Source of the DNA: Mangrovimonas xylaniphaga
Lineage (GTDB): Bacteria; Bacteroidota; Bacteroidia; Flavobacteriales; Flavobacteriaceae
Direction: 5' to 3'
DNA: 64,000 nt
Assembly: GCF_001280435.1 (NCBI RefSeq)
Contig: NZ_LBIP01000013.1
Coordinates: 1-64,000 of the forward strand
Position 1 is the stretch's first letter, and every line of letters begins with the position of its first letter. Position numbers and translations under genes: made by a program. Below the pieces are notes generated by a model. It searched no databases, was not told the origin of the DNA, and was given only the letters and a program-made list of their open reading frames with translations. This document shows, in pieces, positions 1 to 10,109 of this stretch.

Positions 1-110
1 ACGCCCCCGTGCGCCACTCGTCAGCCACCGAAGTGCTGTTACCGTTCGACTTGCATGTGTTAGGCCTGCCGCTAGCGTTCATCCTGAGCCAGGATCAAAC
101 TCTTCATCGT
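1..110 (-). rRNA. 16S ribosomal RNA, 5' end (partial)
   Basis: Read on the minus strand, this is the start of a 16S rRNA gene. The universal 27F site (AGAGTTTGATCCTGGCTCAG) lies at about 83-102, followed by the conserved stretch GATGAACGCTAGCGGCAGGC. The gene runs off the left edge of the window, so only about 110 nt are present. The 5' terminus at about 110 is placed by alignment with the first bases of the E. coli molecule as I remember it, so it may be off by a few bases. The helix sequence around CACTTCGGTG fits Bacteroidota. It is transcribed from the two promoters at 279-310 and 433-462. Confidence 0.95.
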
Positions 111-278
111 TAAATCTTAAATATTATATAGACTATCGAAACGGAATTTTCTGGTTCTCAAAATGGCTTGTTCTTTGTTCGACCAGATCTCAAAATAAGA
201 TCGGTCTTACGCTGTCAATTCAATATGTTAATGAACTTGTCTTCTTTGTTTTTCCTAAGCTTATCGCTTAAGCGGGTG

Positions 279-310
279 CAAATATAGAACCCTTTTTTGA
301 GTCTCACAAA
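279..310 (-). promoter_or_regulatory. rrn promoter P1 (flavobacterial type)
   Basis: On the minus strand, TTTG (310-307) is followed after 20 nt by TATATTTG (286-279). This matches the Bacteroidota housekeeping consensus TTTG-N19/21-TAnnTTTG exactly. The -7 box is followed by the GC-rich stretch CACCCGC. Transcription would start near 272 and give a leader of about 160 nt before mature 16S. Confidence 0.8.
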
Positions 311-432
311 CAGTTCGGTCATTTTTTTGAAAAAGTTTTTTTTTCGAGGCGCAATCGCCTCTCAAAACACTTATAACCGACTCTCTCAATGAACTCCTCT
401 CGCCTTCGCAGCGCTCGCTGTTTTTGCGGCTG

Positions 433-462
433 CAAATATACCGCCTTTTTGGATATGCGCAA
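433..462 (-). promoter_or_regulatory. rrn promoter P2 (flavobacterial type)
   Basis: On the minus strand, TTG (462-460) is followed after 19 nt by TATATTTG (440-433). The bases after the -7 box, CAGCCGC, differ by one from those of P1 (CACCCGC), so this looks like a second copy of the same rrn promoter about 150 bp upstream. Confidence 0.7.
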
Positions 463-694
463 GCCTTTTTTGCGGTTTTTGGAAAATATTTTGAAGCAAG
501 GAGTTTAGAGGGCTGGAATTGAGGTGTTTGGATGTGGAAATATTTTATTCCTCGTAATGTGCTTCTACCCCTACCCTTTTCTATCTATTCTTATGTATAT
601 AATATGTATCGCTTTCCACTACTATATATAATACCGTATTCAACCAAACGCTACACTCCTCAATGAGGTCATTCCAAATAATACATATATATGT

Positions 695-726
695 ATTGTA
701 TGAAATTATTTATCCTCTTATCTTTG
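695..726 (+). promoter_or_regulatory. thrS operon promoter
   Basis: ATTG (695-698), a 20-nt spacer and TATCTTTG (719-726) fit the flavobacterial consensus. The start site would be near 732, giving a leader of only about 17 nt before the thrS ATG at 750. Confidence 0.65.
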
Positions 727-749
727 TCCTCTTAAATAGAAGACAATAA

Positions 750-2693
750 ATGATTGATATTACATTACCAGATGGAACGGTAAAAAGCTTTGAACAAGGC
801 GTTACACCGATGGATGTTGCTAAAAGCATCAGTGAGGGGTTTGCTAGAAACGTGATTTCGGCAAATTTTAATAACGAAACCATTGAAGTTTCTACCCCAA
901 TAACTACCAACGGTTCCTTAATATTATATACATGGAATGATAAAGATGGGAAAAAGGCCTTTTGGCACTCTAGCTCTCACGTATTGGCCCAAGCTTTGGA
1001 AGAATTGTATCCTGGTGTAAAACTGTCTATAGGTCCTGCCATTGAAAATGGGTTTTATTATGATGTTGATTTTGGTGACCAATCCATTTCTGATAAGGAC
1101 TTCAAGGCTATTGAAACCAAAATGCTAGAGATTGCTAGAGGAAAGCACGATTTTAAGATGCGTTCTGTTTCCAAGGCAGATGCTTTGGCTATGTACCAAT
1201 CTCAAGGTAATGAATACAAAGTAGAATTGATCGAAAATCTAGAAGATGGTACCATTACTTTTTGTGACCATTCTACCTTTACAGATTTATGTCGAGGAGG
1301 TCACATTCCTAACACAGGTATCATTAAAGCTGTAAAATTGCTTTCGGTAGCTGGTGCTTACTGGAGAGGAAACGAAAACAACAAACAACTGACTAGAGTT
1401 TACGGCATATCCTTCCCTAAACAAAAGGACCTGACTGAGTACCTTCATTTATTGGAAGAGGCCAAAAAACGTGACCATAGAAAACTTGGGAAAGAATTGG
1501 AACTTTTCACCTTCTCCCAAAAAGTTGGTCAAGGGTTACCATTATGGCTCCCAAAAGGAGCTGCTTTAAGAGAGCGTTTGGAAAACTTCCTCAAAAAAGC
1601 TCAAAAGAAAGCAGGTTACGAAATGGTAGTGACACCTCATATTGGTCAAAAGGAATTATATGTAACTTCTGGTCACTATGCAAAATATGGAGAAGACAGT
1701 TTTCAACCAATCCACACACCTAACGAAGGAGAAGAGTTTTTGTTGAAACCAATGAACTGCCCTCACCACTGTGAAATTTACAATACCCGTCCTTTCTCCT
1801 ATAAAGAGTTACCAAAGCGCTATGCAGAATTTGGTACCGTATATAGATATGAGCAAAGTGGAGAGTTACACGGCTTGACTCGTGTAAGAGGTTTTACTCA
1901 AGATGATGCGCATATTTTCTGTACACCAGATCAATTGGATACTGAATTTAAGGAAGTAATCGATTTGGTACTTTATGTATTTGGATCTTTAGGTTTCGAA
2001 AACTTCACTGCTCAAGTATCTGTTCGTGATCCAGAGAATCCAGAGAAATATATAGGTAAAGTTGAAAATTGGGAGAAAGCCGAGCAAGCCATTATCAATG
2101 CAGCCAAAGACAAAGGTTTAAATTATGTGATTGAAGAAGGTGAAGCCGCCTTTTACGGTCCAAAATTAGACTTTATGGTTAAGGATGCCTTAGGAAGACA
2201 ATGGCAATTAGGAACCATTCAGGTGGACTATAACTTACCTGAGCGTTTTGACCTTACATATAAAGGTAGTGACAATGAGCTTCACAGACCTGTTATGATT
2301 CACCGTGCCCCGTTTGGAAGTATGGAACGTTTCGTAGCAATTTTGTTGGAACACACTGGAGGAAACTTCCCTCTTTGGCTGGTTCCTGAGCAGGCTATTG
2401 TACTATGTATAAGTGAGAAATATGAAAAATACGCCGAAAAAGTTTTAAATTTGTTGGAAAATCACGAAATTCGCGCCCTCATAGATAATCGTAACGAAAC
2501 CATAGGAAAGAAAATCCGTGAAGCGGAAATGAAAAAGATTCCATATATGGTGATTATCGGTGAAAATGAAGAAGCTGAGGGTAAAATTTCAGTTCGTCAA
2601 CATGGTGGAGAAGATTTAGGTTCCATAACCATTGAAGAGTTTTCAAACATTGTTGACCAAGAGATCAAAAAGACCTTAAAAACCTTTAAATAA
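750..2693 (+). CDS. thrS: threonine--tRNA ligase
   Basis: Charges tRNA-Thr with threonine in the cytoplasm and edits mischarged Ser-tRNA-Thr. At 647 aa it is the usual full length. Order of domains: TGS domain (about 1-62), editing domain with the HSSSH zinc/editing motif at residues 73-77, class II catalytic core with the [10 protein letters not shown] stretch that supplies the zinc cysteine and the [17 protein letters not shown] motif 2 region, then the C-terminal anticodon-binding domain (from about 545). The ATG at 750 gives the canonical MIDITLPDG beginning. It heads the classical thrS-infC-rpmI-rplT cluster, and the spacer to infC is only 30 nt, so co-transcription is likely. Confidence 0.97.
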   Translation: MIDITLPDGTVKSFEQGVTPMDVAKSISEGFARNVISANFNNETIEVSTPITTNGSLILYTWNDKDGKKAFWHSSSHVLAQALEELYPGVKLSIGPAIENGFYYDVDFGDQSISDKDFKAIETKMLEIARGKHDFKMRSVSKADALAMYQSQGNEYKVELIENLEDGTITFCDHSTFTDLCRGGHIPNTGIIKAVKLLSVAGAYWRGNENNKQLTRVYGISFPKQKDLTEYLHLLEEAKKRDHRKLGKELELFTFSQKVGQGLPLWLPKGAALRERLENFLKKAQKKAGYEMVVTPHIGQKELYVTSGHYAKYGEDSFQPIHTPNEGEEFLLKPMNCPHHCEIYNTRPFSYKELPKRYAEFGTVYRYEQSGELHGLTRVRGFTQDDAHIFCTPDQLDTEFKEVIDLVLYVFGSLGFENFTAQVSVRDPENPEKYIGKVENWEKAEQAIINAAKDKGLNYVIEEGEAAFYGPKLDFMVKDALGRQWQLGTIQVDYNLPERFDLTYKGSDNELHRPVMIHRAPFGSMERFVAILLEHTGGNFPLWLVPEQAIVLCISEKYEKYAEKVLNLLENHEIRALIDNRNETIGKKIREAEMKKIPYMVIIGENEEAEGKISVRQHGGEDLGSITIEEFSNIVDQEIKKTLKTFK

Positions 2694-2723
2694 AAAATTA
2701 AGTTTAACTAAAATTTATAAGTC

Positions 2724-3278
2724 ATAGCAATACGTAGACAAAGAAATAACTTTAAGAGAGAACAAAAGGAAGACCAGCACAGAATTAACTCTAAAATTAG
2801 AGCCGAAAAGGTACGTCTTGTTGGTGATAATGTAGAGGTAGGCATCTACGACATTAGGCCAGCATTGGCCCTTGCCGAAGAACAAGGTTTAGACCTTGTA
2901 GAAATATCACCAAAAGCTGATCCGCCTGTTTGTAAGGTTATGGATTATAAAAAGTTTCTTTACGAACAAAAGAAACGTGATAAAGCATTAAAAGCAAAAG
3001 CGTCTAAAGTTGTTGTAAAAGAAATTCGTTTTGGTCCTCAGACTGATGACCACGATTACGAATTCAAAAAGAAACACGCTGAGAAATTCCTTAAGGAAGG
3101 TGCTAAACTAAAAGCATTTGTATTCTTTAAAGGGCGTTCGATTGTGTTTAAAGAGCAGGGACAAATTCTATTGTTGAAATTGGCTCAGGATCTCGAAGAA
3201 TTTGGTAAGGTAGAACAAATGCCAAAATTGGAAGGAAAACGTATGACCATGTTCATTGCTCCTAAAAAAACAAAATAA
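2724..3278 (+). CDS. infC: translation initiation factor IF-3, apparent AUA start
   Basis: IF-3 binds the 30S subunit, proofreads the start codon and initiator tRNA, and prevents premature 70S joining. The frame is open from the stop at 2718-2720 and encodes a family-typical N-terminal domain ([17 protein letters not shown], then [20 protein letters not shown]), a lysine-rich linker ([14 protein letters not shown]) and the C-terminal domain ([17 protein letters not shown]). No ATG, GTG or TTG lies upstream of codon 48. Starting at the TTG at 2865 would delete most of the N-terminal domain. The only sensible initiator is ATA at 2724, which gives 184 aa beginning AIRRQRNN after the initiator. 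Rare starts are a known hallmark of infC (AUU in E. coli), where they allow autoregulation because IF-3 discriminates against them. The choice of AUA is my inference. Confidence 0.88.
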   Translation: MAIRRQRNNFKREQKEDQHRINSKIRAEKVRLVGDNVEVGIYDIRPALALAEEQGLDLVEISPKADPPVCKVMDYKKFLYEQKKRDKALKAKASKVVVKEIRFGPQTDDHDYEFKKKHAEKFLKEGAKLKAFVFFKGRSIVFKEQGQILLLKLAQDLEEFGKVEQMPKLEGKRMTMFIAPKKTK

Positions 3279-3333
3279 CACCTATTAAGGTAAACAATAA
3301 TAAGCGAAACGTAAATTAAAAACTAGGAGAAAG

Positions 3334-3531
3334 ATGCCTAAAATGAAAACTAAATCAAGTGCCAAGAAACGTTTTAAACTTACTGGCACTGGTAAGATTA
3401 AGAGAAAGCACGCTTTTAAAAGTCACATTTTGACTAAAAAATCTAAAAAGCGTAAACTTGCCTTGACTCATGATACTTTAGTACATAAGTCAGACGAGAA
3501 CAATGTTAAAACCATGTTACGCTTGAAGTAA
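3334..3531 (+). CDS. rpmI: 50S ribosomal protein L35
   Basis: Small, very basic ribosomal protein of 65 aa, the normal length. The start [20 protein letters not shown] and the [20 protein letters not shown]-like core are diagnostic of the bL35 family. It sits 55 nt after infC and 104 nt before rplT, the conserved order of this operon. No separate promoter is evident, so transcription from the thrS promoter, or one inside thrS, is likely. Confidence 0.96.
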   Translation: MPKMKTKSSAKKRFKLTGTGKIKRKHAFKSHILTKKSKKRKLALTHDTLVHKSDENNVKTMLRLK

Positions 3532-3540
3532 TATCGGTCT

Positions 3541-3607
3541 TTAACCGGTTAACAAATTTATAAACCCTGGAGTTAGGCCAAAATTAACAAGTGTCAATTT
3601 TATTGAC
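3541..3607 (+). other. two small inverted repeats in the rpmI-rplT spacer
   Basis: The 104-nt spacer holds a perfect 12-bp palindrome TTAACCGGTTAA (3541-3552) and a hairpin GTCAAT-TTT-ATTGAC (3593-3607). Neither is followed by a T tract, so they are not ordinary terminators. In other bacteria L20 represses this operon by binding structured mRNA. Whether these elements serve that purpose here is inference. Confidence 0.4.
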
Positions 3608-3635
3608 CGCCTACTACAAAAAAACAAATTAAGAA

Positions 3636-3980
3636 ATGCCAAGATCAGTAAATTCAGTTGCTAAGAGAGCTAGAAGAAAAAAGGTTCTTAAGCAGGCCAA
3701 AGGTTACTTTGGAAGACGTAAAAACGTTTGGACAGTAGCCAAAAACGCGGTTGAAAAAGCGATGCAATACTCGTACAGAGACCGTAGAAACAAAAAAAGA
3801 ACTTTCCGTGCTTTATGGATTCAACGTATCAATGCAGGAGCTAGATTACACGGAATGTCATATTCTAAGTTTATGGGAGCCCTTAAAGCTAACAATATCG
3901 AATTGAACCGTAAGGTTCTTGCCGATTTAGCAATGAACAACCCAGAAGCTTTTGAAGCAATCGTAAACAAAGTAAAGTAA
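3636..3980 (+). CDS. rplT: 50S ribosomal protein L20
   Basis: Binds 23S rRNA early in 50S assembly, and in several bacteria also represses translation of its own operon. It is 114 aa, the normal length, with the [20 protein letters not shown] start, the [21 protein letters not shown] helix and the [20 protein letters not shown] signature of bL20. It is the last gene of thrS-infC-rpmI-rplT and is followed 37 nt later by a strong terminator. Confidence 0.97.
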   Translation: MPRSVNSVAKRARRKKVLKQAKGYFGRRKNVWTVAKNAVEKAMQYSYRDRRNKKRTFRALWIQRINAGARLHGMSYSKFMGALKANNIELNRKVLADLAMNNPEAFEAIVNKVK

Positions 3981-4016
3981 GGCGTTCGCCTAAATAATAA
4001 CAACAATTCGCTTATA

Positions 4017-4048
4017 AAAAACCGATTCAATTTGAATCGGTTTTTTTT
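4017..4048 (+). terminator. rho-independent terminator after rplT
   Basis: Hairpin with arms AAAACCGATTC and GAATCGGTTTT around the short loop AATTT, followed by an uninterrupted T tract. The A tract upstream means it could also serve the convergent gene that ends at 4089. Confidence 0.85.
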
Positions 4049-4088
4049 GTTTAAAAGTAAAACTTAGCCCTTCGATTTTACATTATAT

Positions 4089-5237
4089 TCATTCCCTTCC
4101 TACTTTAATTTTAACCAAATTTGCTAAGCTTACCTTCGTAAAGCTTATATATTTAAATATAAAGGGCAATGGGTCCTTTAAAGCAAATTTTAAAGGAGTA
4201 TTATTTAACATATAACTGAAATCAAATAACAATTTCCTATCTTTAACAATACTCAACAATAATCCCTTGAGGTTTAAAAAAGATATATAATTGTATTTAG
4301 GGACTACAAAATTCACGTTAGAAATAGCTAAACAGTATAAATAAGGGAAATTAATTCCTGCTGTTAATGAAGCATCCAAGGAACCCCAAAAACGAGTATT
4401 GACTTCTATTACCTTATATACTTTAGCCTCTATGTCATACCTTAAATCTACATGTGCGACACCTGACCAATTCAAAGATTCCATCATCTTTTTTACTATT
4501 CTATATAAATTTTCATCGTAAACAAATTTAACTCCAAGCAAAGGTCTAAATGGATTGGTGTTTGGCATGGTACACTTTTGAATGGTAAATGCCAAGATAT
4601 CCCCCGATTTACATAATACGCTGCATCCAATATCATAACCTTTTACATATTCCTGAACAATTTGGCTATTAGTAAAATTATTATTTAAAAAATAATATTC
4701 TAACTCATCTTTAGTGTTAAAAAGAAAAACCCCTTCTCCTCCTCCTCTACCTTCAACAGGTTTTACTATGAGTGGAAACTTAAGTTTATTAATCCGAAAC
4801 TTTTCTTCCATTAAAAATAGAGCCGTCTCAGGATAAGGTAAGTCATTAATCAACAAATGCCGTGCTAACATCCATTTGTTTTTTGCTTTTGTAAAATCTA
4901 CAATTGATGGTAACAAACATAGTTTTTCTGATATTAATTTCCCTCTAAATTTTATAATTGTTTCTATACCTGATTCGTAAATAGGAAGCAACACATCAAT
5001 CTTATACTCTTTTATTTCTTGATTAATATTTTCTATCCAATCTAGTTCATTTTCTGTTTTGGGATAAAAAGAGAAGTTTTTAATATGCCTTGAAAGCCTC
5101 ATTGGTATGTACTTCTTATTAGACATAACATAAATATTAATCCCCTTTACTTGAGATAAGCCATTAACTACATATAAAAGCAAACTACTCTCTCCATCAG
5201 GAATTAAAATTGACAACATCGTCTCAATTTTACCCAT
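4089..5237 (-). CDS. ATP-grasp superfamily ligase of unknown substrate
   Basis: A 382-aa protein with an ATP-grasp fold. These enzymes couple ATP hydrolysis to joining a carboxylate to an amine or thiol through an acyl phosphate. Visible signatures are an N-terminal pre-ATP-grasp domain (LSILIPDGESSLLLYVVNGL), the ATP-binding lysine and glycine loop FPLIVKPVEGRGGGEGVFLF (K159), the QEYVKG adenine-contact segment (about 195-200) and the Mg-binding IEVNTRF motif (E278, N280). It resembles the COG3919-type 'predicted carboligases' often found in exopolysaccharide or small-peptide loci, but no partner gene is adjacent. Codon use is visibly AT-richer than in the flanking ribosomal genes, which suggests accessory origin. 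An alternative start is the ATG at 5219. The substrate cannot be named. Confidence 0.8.
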   Translation of the reverse strand: MGKIETMLSILIPDGESSLLLYVVNGLSQVKGINIYVMSNKKYIPMRLSRHIKNFSFYPKTENELDWIENINQEIKEYKIDVLLPIYESGIETIIKFRGKLISEKLCLLPSIVDFTKAKNKWMLARHLLINDLPYPETALFLMEEKFRINKLKFPLIVKPVEGRGGGEGVFLFNTKDELEYYFLNNNFTNSQIVQEYVKGYDIGCSVLCKSGDILAFTIQKCTMPNTNPFRPLLGVKFVYDENLYRIVKKMMESLNWSGVAHVDLRYDIEAKVYKVIEVNTRFWGSLDASLTAGINFPYLYCLAISNVNFVVPKYNYISFLNLKGLLLSIVKDRKLLFDFSYMLNNTPLKFALKDPLPFIFKYISFTKVSLANLVKIKVGRE

Positions 5238-5551
5238 ATTATTTTAAATTAATAATATTAAAATACATTTTTAAAGCATTGCGTTTTAATTACTTAAAAT
5301 AGTAATTTTCCTTCATTATATAAAAAAAATATAACAAAGTTCACACAATCATATTACACTTCATACAGCGACCTTAATTTATGAATCATCATTACCCCTT
5401 TAATTCTAACACATTACAGTTTAAACTGTAATTTATCGGATAAATTTATTCATCATCCAATTTATGATTACTTTTTTTAGAATATTACCTATTTTCATCT
5501 AAGTGAAAAATGGTTAATAGCAAAAAACAAATATTAATTCATAAATATTAA
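5238..5551. other. AT-rich divergent intergenic region
   Basis: A 314-bp spacer between the divergently transcribed ATP-grasp gene and thioester-domain lipoprotein gene. It is extremely AT-rich. Apart from the palindrome at 5413-5432 I see no ORF, tRNA or clear TAnnTTTG promoter on either strand. Confidence 0.6.
5413..5432. promoter_or_regulatory. perfect 20-bp palindrome, candidate operator
   Basis: ATTACAGTTT is followed directly by its exact reverse complement AAACTGTAAT. A loop-free 20-bp palindrome cannot fold efficiently as RNA but is an ideal site for a dimeric DNA-binding protein. It lies midway between two divergent genes, about 175 bp upstream of the start at 5237 and 120 bp upstream of the start at 5552. 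No regulator gene is adjacent, so the cognate protein is unknown. Confidence 0.5.
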
Positions 5552-6646
<1,095 letters not shown>

Positions 6647-6662
6647 TTTTTAAAACACATTA

Positions 6663-6696
6663 AAAAAAGCCAGTTCAATTTGAACTGGCTTTTTTT
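6663..6696 (+). terminator. rho-independent terminator after the thioester lipoprotein
   Basis: GCCAGTTCA (6669-6677) pairs with TGAACTGGC (6681-6689), with an A tract before and a T tract after. Its centre TTCAATTTGAA is identical to that of the terminator at 4017-4048. Confidence 0.85.
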
Positions 6697-6725
6697 ATAT
6701 TACCGGTACTCCCTCGCTAAATTTG

Positions 6726-6757
6726 TTGTCAAAAATCACTATTTATAAGTATATTTC
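6726..6757 (+). promoter_or_regulatory. probable promoter of the amidohydrolase gene
   Basis: TTG (6726-6728), a 21-nt spacer and TATATTTC (6750-6757) match the flavobacterial consensus except for the last base of the -7 box. It lies 18 nt before the ATG at 6776. Confidence 0.45.
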
Positions 6758-6775
6758 GAGCCAAAACAATTCATT

Positions 6776-9700
6776 ATGCAAATGTTACGAACAAGCTCTT
6801 TAATTCTATTACTTCTATCATGTCATTTTACGCTCTTTAGTCAGGATAAAGACAAAACCCCAACTTGGGATGTCAACAATCCACAAGGTGATTTTGATTA
6901 TCAAACCCATCATTTTTCTACTGATGAAGGGACTTGGATGAATCTAGATGTAAGCCCCGACGGTCAATTTATTGTTTTTGATATGTTGGGCGATATCTAC
7001 AAAATAAAAAGTATTGGAGGAAAAGCCACTTGTTTGAGAGAAGGAATTGCTTTTGAGGTGCAACCTCGTTTTAGTCCTGATGGAAAACATATTTCTTTTA
7101 CTAGTGATGCGGGTGGTGGTGACAATATTTGGATGATGGATGCCGATGGTAAAAATGCCAAAGCCATCACCAAGGAGGATTTTAGACTTTTAAACAACGC
7201 TATTTGGACTCCAGATGGGCAATATATCATAGCTAGAAAACACTTTACTTCTGAACGATCGGCTGGTGCGGGTGAAATGTGGATGTACCACAAAACAGGA
7301 GGTAGTGGTATCCAACTTACCAAACGCAAAAACGACCAACAGGATGTCAACGAGCCTAGCATGTCTCCTGACGGCAAATACCTTTATTATAGTGAGGACA
7401 TGTACCCTGGAGGATATTTTCAATACAACAAAGACCCAAATAGCCAAATTTATGTGATCAACAAATACAACATGGCAACTGGGGAAATTGACAGAATTAG
7501 TGGCGGTCCTGGAGGAGCTGCTCGTCCTCAAATTTCCAGAGATGGAAAAAAACTTGCCTTTGTAAAACGAGTACGAGAAAAATCGGTGCTGTATATTCAT
7601 GATTTGGAAACTGGTCAAGAGTGGCCACTTTATGACAAGTTGAACAAGGATCAACAGGAAGCTTGGGCCATTTTTGGCGTCTACCCTAACTTCAACTGGA
7701 TGCCTAACAATGAAGAGATAGTGTTTTGGGCTGGTGGTAAAATCAATAAAATCAACATCAACTCTTTAGAGGTTACCAACATTCCATTTCAAGTAGATGC
7801 TAACATTAAAATTGCCAAAGCTGTTGAATTTGACAATCCTGTGGCTCCCGACACCTTTGATGCTAAAGTTATTAGACGTGCAGTAACTTCCCCTGACGGA
7901 AAAACACTTGTGTTTAGTGCTGTTGGGCATTTATGGTCGCAAAAACTTCCAAATGGTACTCCAAAACGTTTTACCTCTAACACCGATTTTGAATTTGAAC
8001 CAAAATTCTCATCGGATGGAAAAAGCATTGTTTATGTAACTTGGAACGATGAAGACTTGGGTGCCATCTATAAAATTCCTGCTTCTGGAGGGACTCCAGT
8101 AAAATTGACTTCTGAAAAAGGAATCTACAGAAATCCTTCCTTCTCTCACAACAGTAACCAAATTGTTTATTTGAAAGAAGCCGGTAACAATGATCAAGGT
8201 TATGCTTATGACAACAACCATGGGATTTATGTAATGAATGCCGATGGCAGCAATTCCAAATTTGTAACCAAAGAAGGAGATTTTCCTTTCTTTAATAATG
8301 AAGACACAAAAATCATTTACCAAACGGGAGGCAAATTCTTTGGAGAACTTACAAAGGAGTTGAAAATTGCCAATCTTAATGGTAATGACGATCAAGTATT
8401 GGTAAAATCAAAACACGGCAACAGATTAGTGCCTAGTCCTGACGGCAATTGGATTGCTTTTATTCATCTGCATAAAGTATATATGGCTCCAATGCCACAT
8501 GCTGGCCAGACTTTGGATATCACAGATGCAACTAAATTTGTCCCTGTAACCCAACTTTCAAAAGATGCCGGACTAAACCTTCACTGGTCTGCTGACAGCA
8601 AAAAATTACACTGGACTTTAGGGAACACCTATTACACGGCAAACATTTCAGACGACACGAAATTGGTTGAAGATGGCATTACCATCAATTTAAAAGTGAA
8701 AACTGATAAACCTGAAGGACGTATTGCTTTAACAGGAGCAAGAATTATTACCATGGAAGGTGATGAAGTAATTGAAAATGGAACCATCATTATCAATGAA
8801 AACAGAATTGAATCTTTGGGCAGCGATTCCGATGTCAAAATCCCATCCAATTCGAAAGTATATGATGTCACTGGAAAAACCATTATGCCCGGGATTGTAG
8901 ATGTACATGCTCACGTTGGTGGGTTTAGAGATGGTTTGCCTACTCAAAAACACTGGCAATTCTACGCTAATCTAGCTTTTGGTGTCACTACTGCACATGA
9001 TCCATCGGCTAATTCTGAAACTATTTTCACCTTATCTGAATTACAAAAAAGTGGTGATATGGTTGGACCAAGATTATTCTCTACTGGATTCATTCTTTAT
9101 GGTGCCGATGGCGATTTTAAAGCTGTTATCAACGGACTTAAAGATGCCCGTTCTTCCATTAGACGTACCAAAGCATTTGGAGCACTTTCAGTAAAAAGTT
9201 ACAACCAACCAAGACGTGACCAACGCCAACAAGTATTACAAGCCGCTCGTGAAGAAGGTATTTTTGTAGTGCCTGAAGGAGGATCCAATTTCTTCCACAA
9301 TATGTCTATGATTATGGATGGTCATACAGGAATAGAGCACAATATTCCCGTGGCACCTGTTTATAAAGATATTGTTGAATTATGGAGTAACAGTAATGTT
9401 GGCTACACCCCTACTCTTATTGTGAATTATGGAGGATTGAATGGCGAATACTATTGGTACCAAAAAACCAATGTGTGGGAAAATGAAAAACTGTTGAAAT
9501 ATACTCCAAGAGGTATTATCGATGCTCGTTCAAGACACAGAACGATGGTACCTGATGACGAATATGAAAATGGACACATTTTAGTTTCTGAAACTTGTAA
9601 AAAGCTATCTGATGCCGGTGTAAAAGTGAATTTGGGAGCTCATGGTCAGTTACAAGGTCTAGGAGCTCATTGGGAATTGTGGATGTTGCAACAAGGAGGT

Positions 9701-10042
9701 ATGACTAACCACGAAGCCCTTAAAGCCGCAACCATCAATGGTGCGGATTATATTGGAATGGCCAAGGATATTGGTTCTTTAAAGGAAGGTAAATTGGCCG
9801 ACCTTATCGTTATGGATAAAAACCCGTTGGAAGATATCCAAAATTCAGAAAGCATTATTTACACGATGGTGAATGGAAGACTTTATGATACTGAAACCAT
9901 GAACGAAATTGGTAACAATCCTAAAGAGCGCACAAAGTTCTATTGGGAAAACAAGAAGTACAACCAAGCGTTCCCGTGGCATGAAGAAACCCAAAGTTTT
10001 ACAACACCATCCTGTAGTTGCCATATTGGGGTTGCCCACTAA
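6776..10042 (+). CDS. exported TolB-like beta-propeller/amidohydrolase fusion
   Basis: A 1088-aa protein with an N-terminal signal peptide (cleavage after about residue 22, before QDKDK). Residues about 45-620 hold many WD40-like PD40/TolB repeats of the type SPDGQFIVFD and SPDGKHISFT. Residues about 640-1070 are an amidohydrolase domain: MPGIVDVHAHVGG starts at residue 704 and provides the metal-binding H711 and H713. Later GALSVKSY (possible carboxylated-Lys position), EHNIP, NLGAHGQ and the closing GKLADLIVMDKNPL are typical. It probably hydrolyses an amide or peptide-like bond in the periplasm; related proteins are annotated as imidazolonepropionase-like or prolidase-like hydrolases. The substrate is unknown. 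The tail contains SCSCH, possibly extra metal ligands. Confidence 0.85.
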   Translation: MQMLRTSSLILLLLSCHFTLFSQDKDKTPTWDVNNPQGDFDYQTHHFSTDEGTWMNLDVSPDGQFIVFDMLGDIYKIKSIGGKATCLREGIAFEVQPRFSPDGKHISFTSDAGGGDNIWMMDADGKNAKAITKEDFRLLNNAIWTPDGQYIIARKHFTSERSAGAGEMWMYHKTGGSGIQLTKRKNDQQDVNEPSMSPDGKYLYYSEDMYPGGYFQYNKDPNSQIYVINKYNMATGEIDRISGGPGGAARPQISRDGKKLAFVKRVREKSVLYIHDLETGQEWPLYDKLNKDQQEAWAIFGVYPNFNWMPNNEEIVFWAGGKINKININSLEVTNIPFQVDANIKIAKAVEFDNPVAPDTFDAKVIRRAVTSPDGKTLVFSAVGHLWSQKLPNGTPKRFTSNTDFEFEPKFSSDGKSIVYVTWNDEDLGAIYKIPASGGTPVKLTSEKGIYRNPSFSHNSNQIVYLKEAGNNDQGYAYDNNHGIYVMNADGSNSKFVTKEGDFPFFNNEDTKIIYQTGGKFFGELTKELKIANLNGNDDQVLVKSKHGNRLVPSPDGNWIAFIHLHKVYMAPMPHAGQTLDITDATKFVPVTQLSKDAGLNLHWSADSKKLHWTLGNTYYTANISDDTKLVEDGITINLKVKTDKPEGRIALTGARIITMEGDEVIENGTIIINENRIESLGSDSDVKIPSNSKVYDVTGKTIMPGIVDVHAHVGGFRDGLPTQKHWQFYANLAFGVTTAHDPSANSETIFTLSELQKSGDMVGPRLFSTGFILYGADGDFKAVINGLKDARSSIRRTKAFGALSVKSYNQPRRDQRQQVLQAAREEGIFVVPEGGSNFFHNMSMIMDGHTGIEHNIPVAPVYKDIVELWSNSNVGYTPTLIVNYGGLNGEYYWYQKTNVWENEKLLKYTPRGIIDARSRHRTMVPDDEYENGHILVSETCKKLSDAGVKVNLGAHGQLQGLGAHWELWMLQQGGMTNHEALKAATINGADYIGMAKDIGSLKEGKLADLIVMDKNPLEDIQNSESIIYTMVNGRLYDTETMNEIGNNPKERTKFYWENKKYNQAFPWHEETQSFTTPSCSCHIGVAH

Positions 10043-10109
10043 ACAATATATTAACATTAATTTCAGAGCCTTTTGCCTTGAGAGTCTTAGCTTTGGAAAA
10101 AATTTGCCT

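Larger units (their letters stand above)
111..749. other. rrn leader, rrn promoters and thrS upstream region (no gene)
   Basis: This 639-bp stretch has no credible gene. Positions 111-275 are the 16S precursor leader on the minus strand. Positions 276-470 hold two tandem rrn promoters, separated by T-rich and A-rich tracts at about 322-345. Positions 470-690 are very AT-rich, with runs of alternating TA around 593-640 and 680-700, and I see no recognisable element there. The thrS promoter lies at 695-726. Confidence 0.7.

Noticed and set aside
2865-3278. A shorter IF-3 starting at the TTG at 2865.
   Set aside because: It would remove most of the N-terminal domain, while the upstream codons encode a perfect family match back to 2724.
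6997-8883. Several open frames antisense to the amidohydrolase gene.
   Set aside because: They follow the codon pattern of the real gene on the other strand and show no domain features.
9909-10109. An N-terminal extension of the HAD phosphatase into the amidohydrolase gene.
   Set aside because: The extra 67 residues are the amidohydrolase 3' end read in another frame and lack similarity to Cof proteins.
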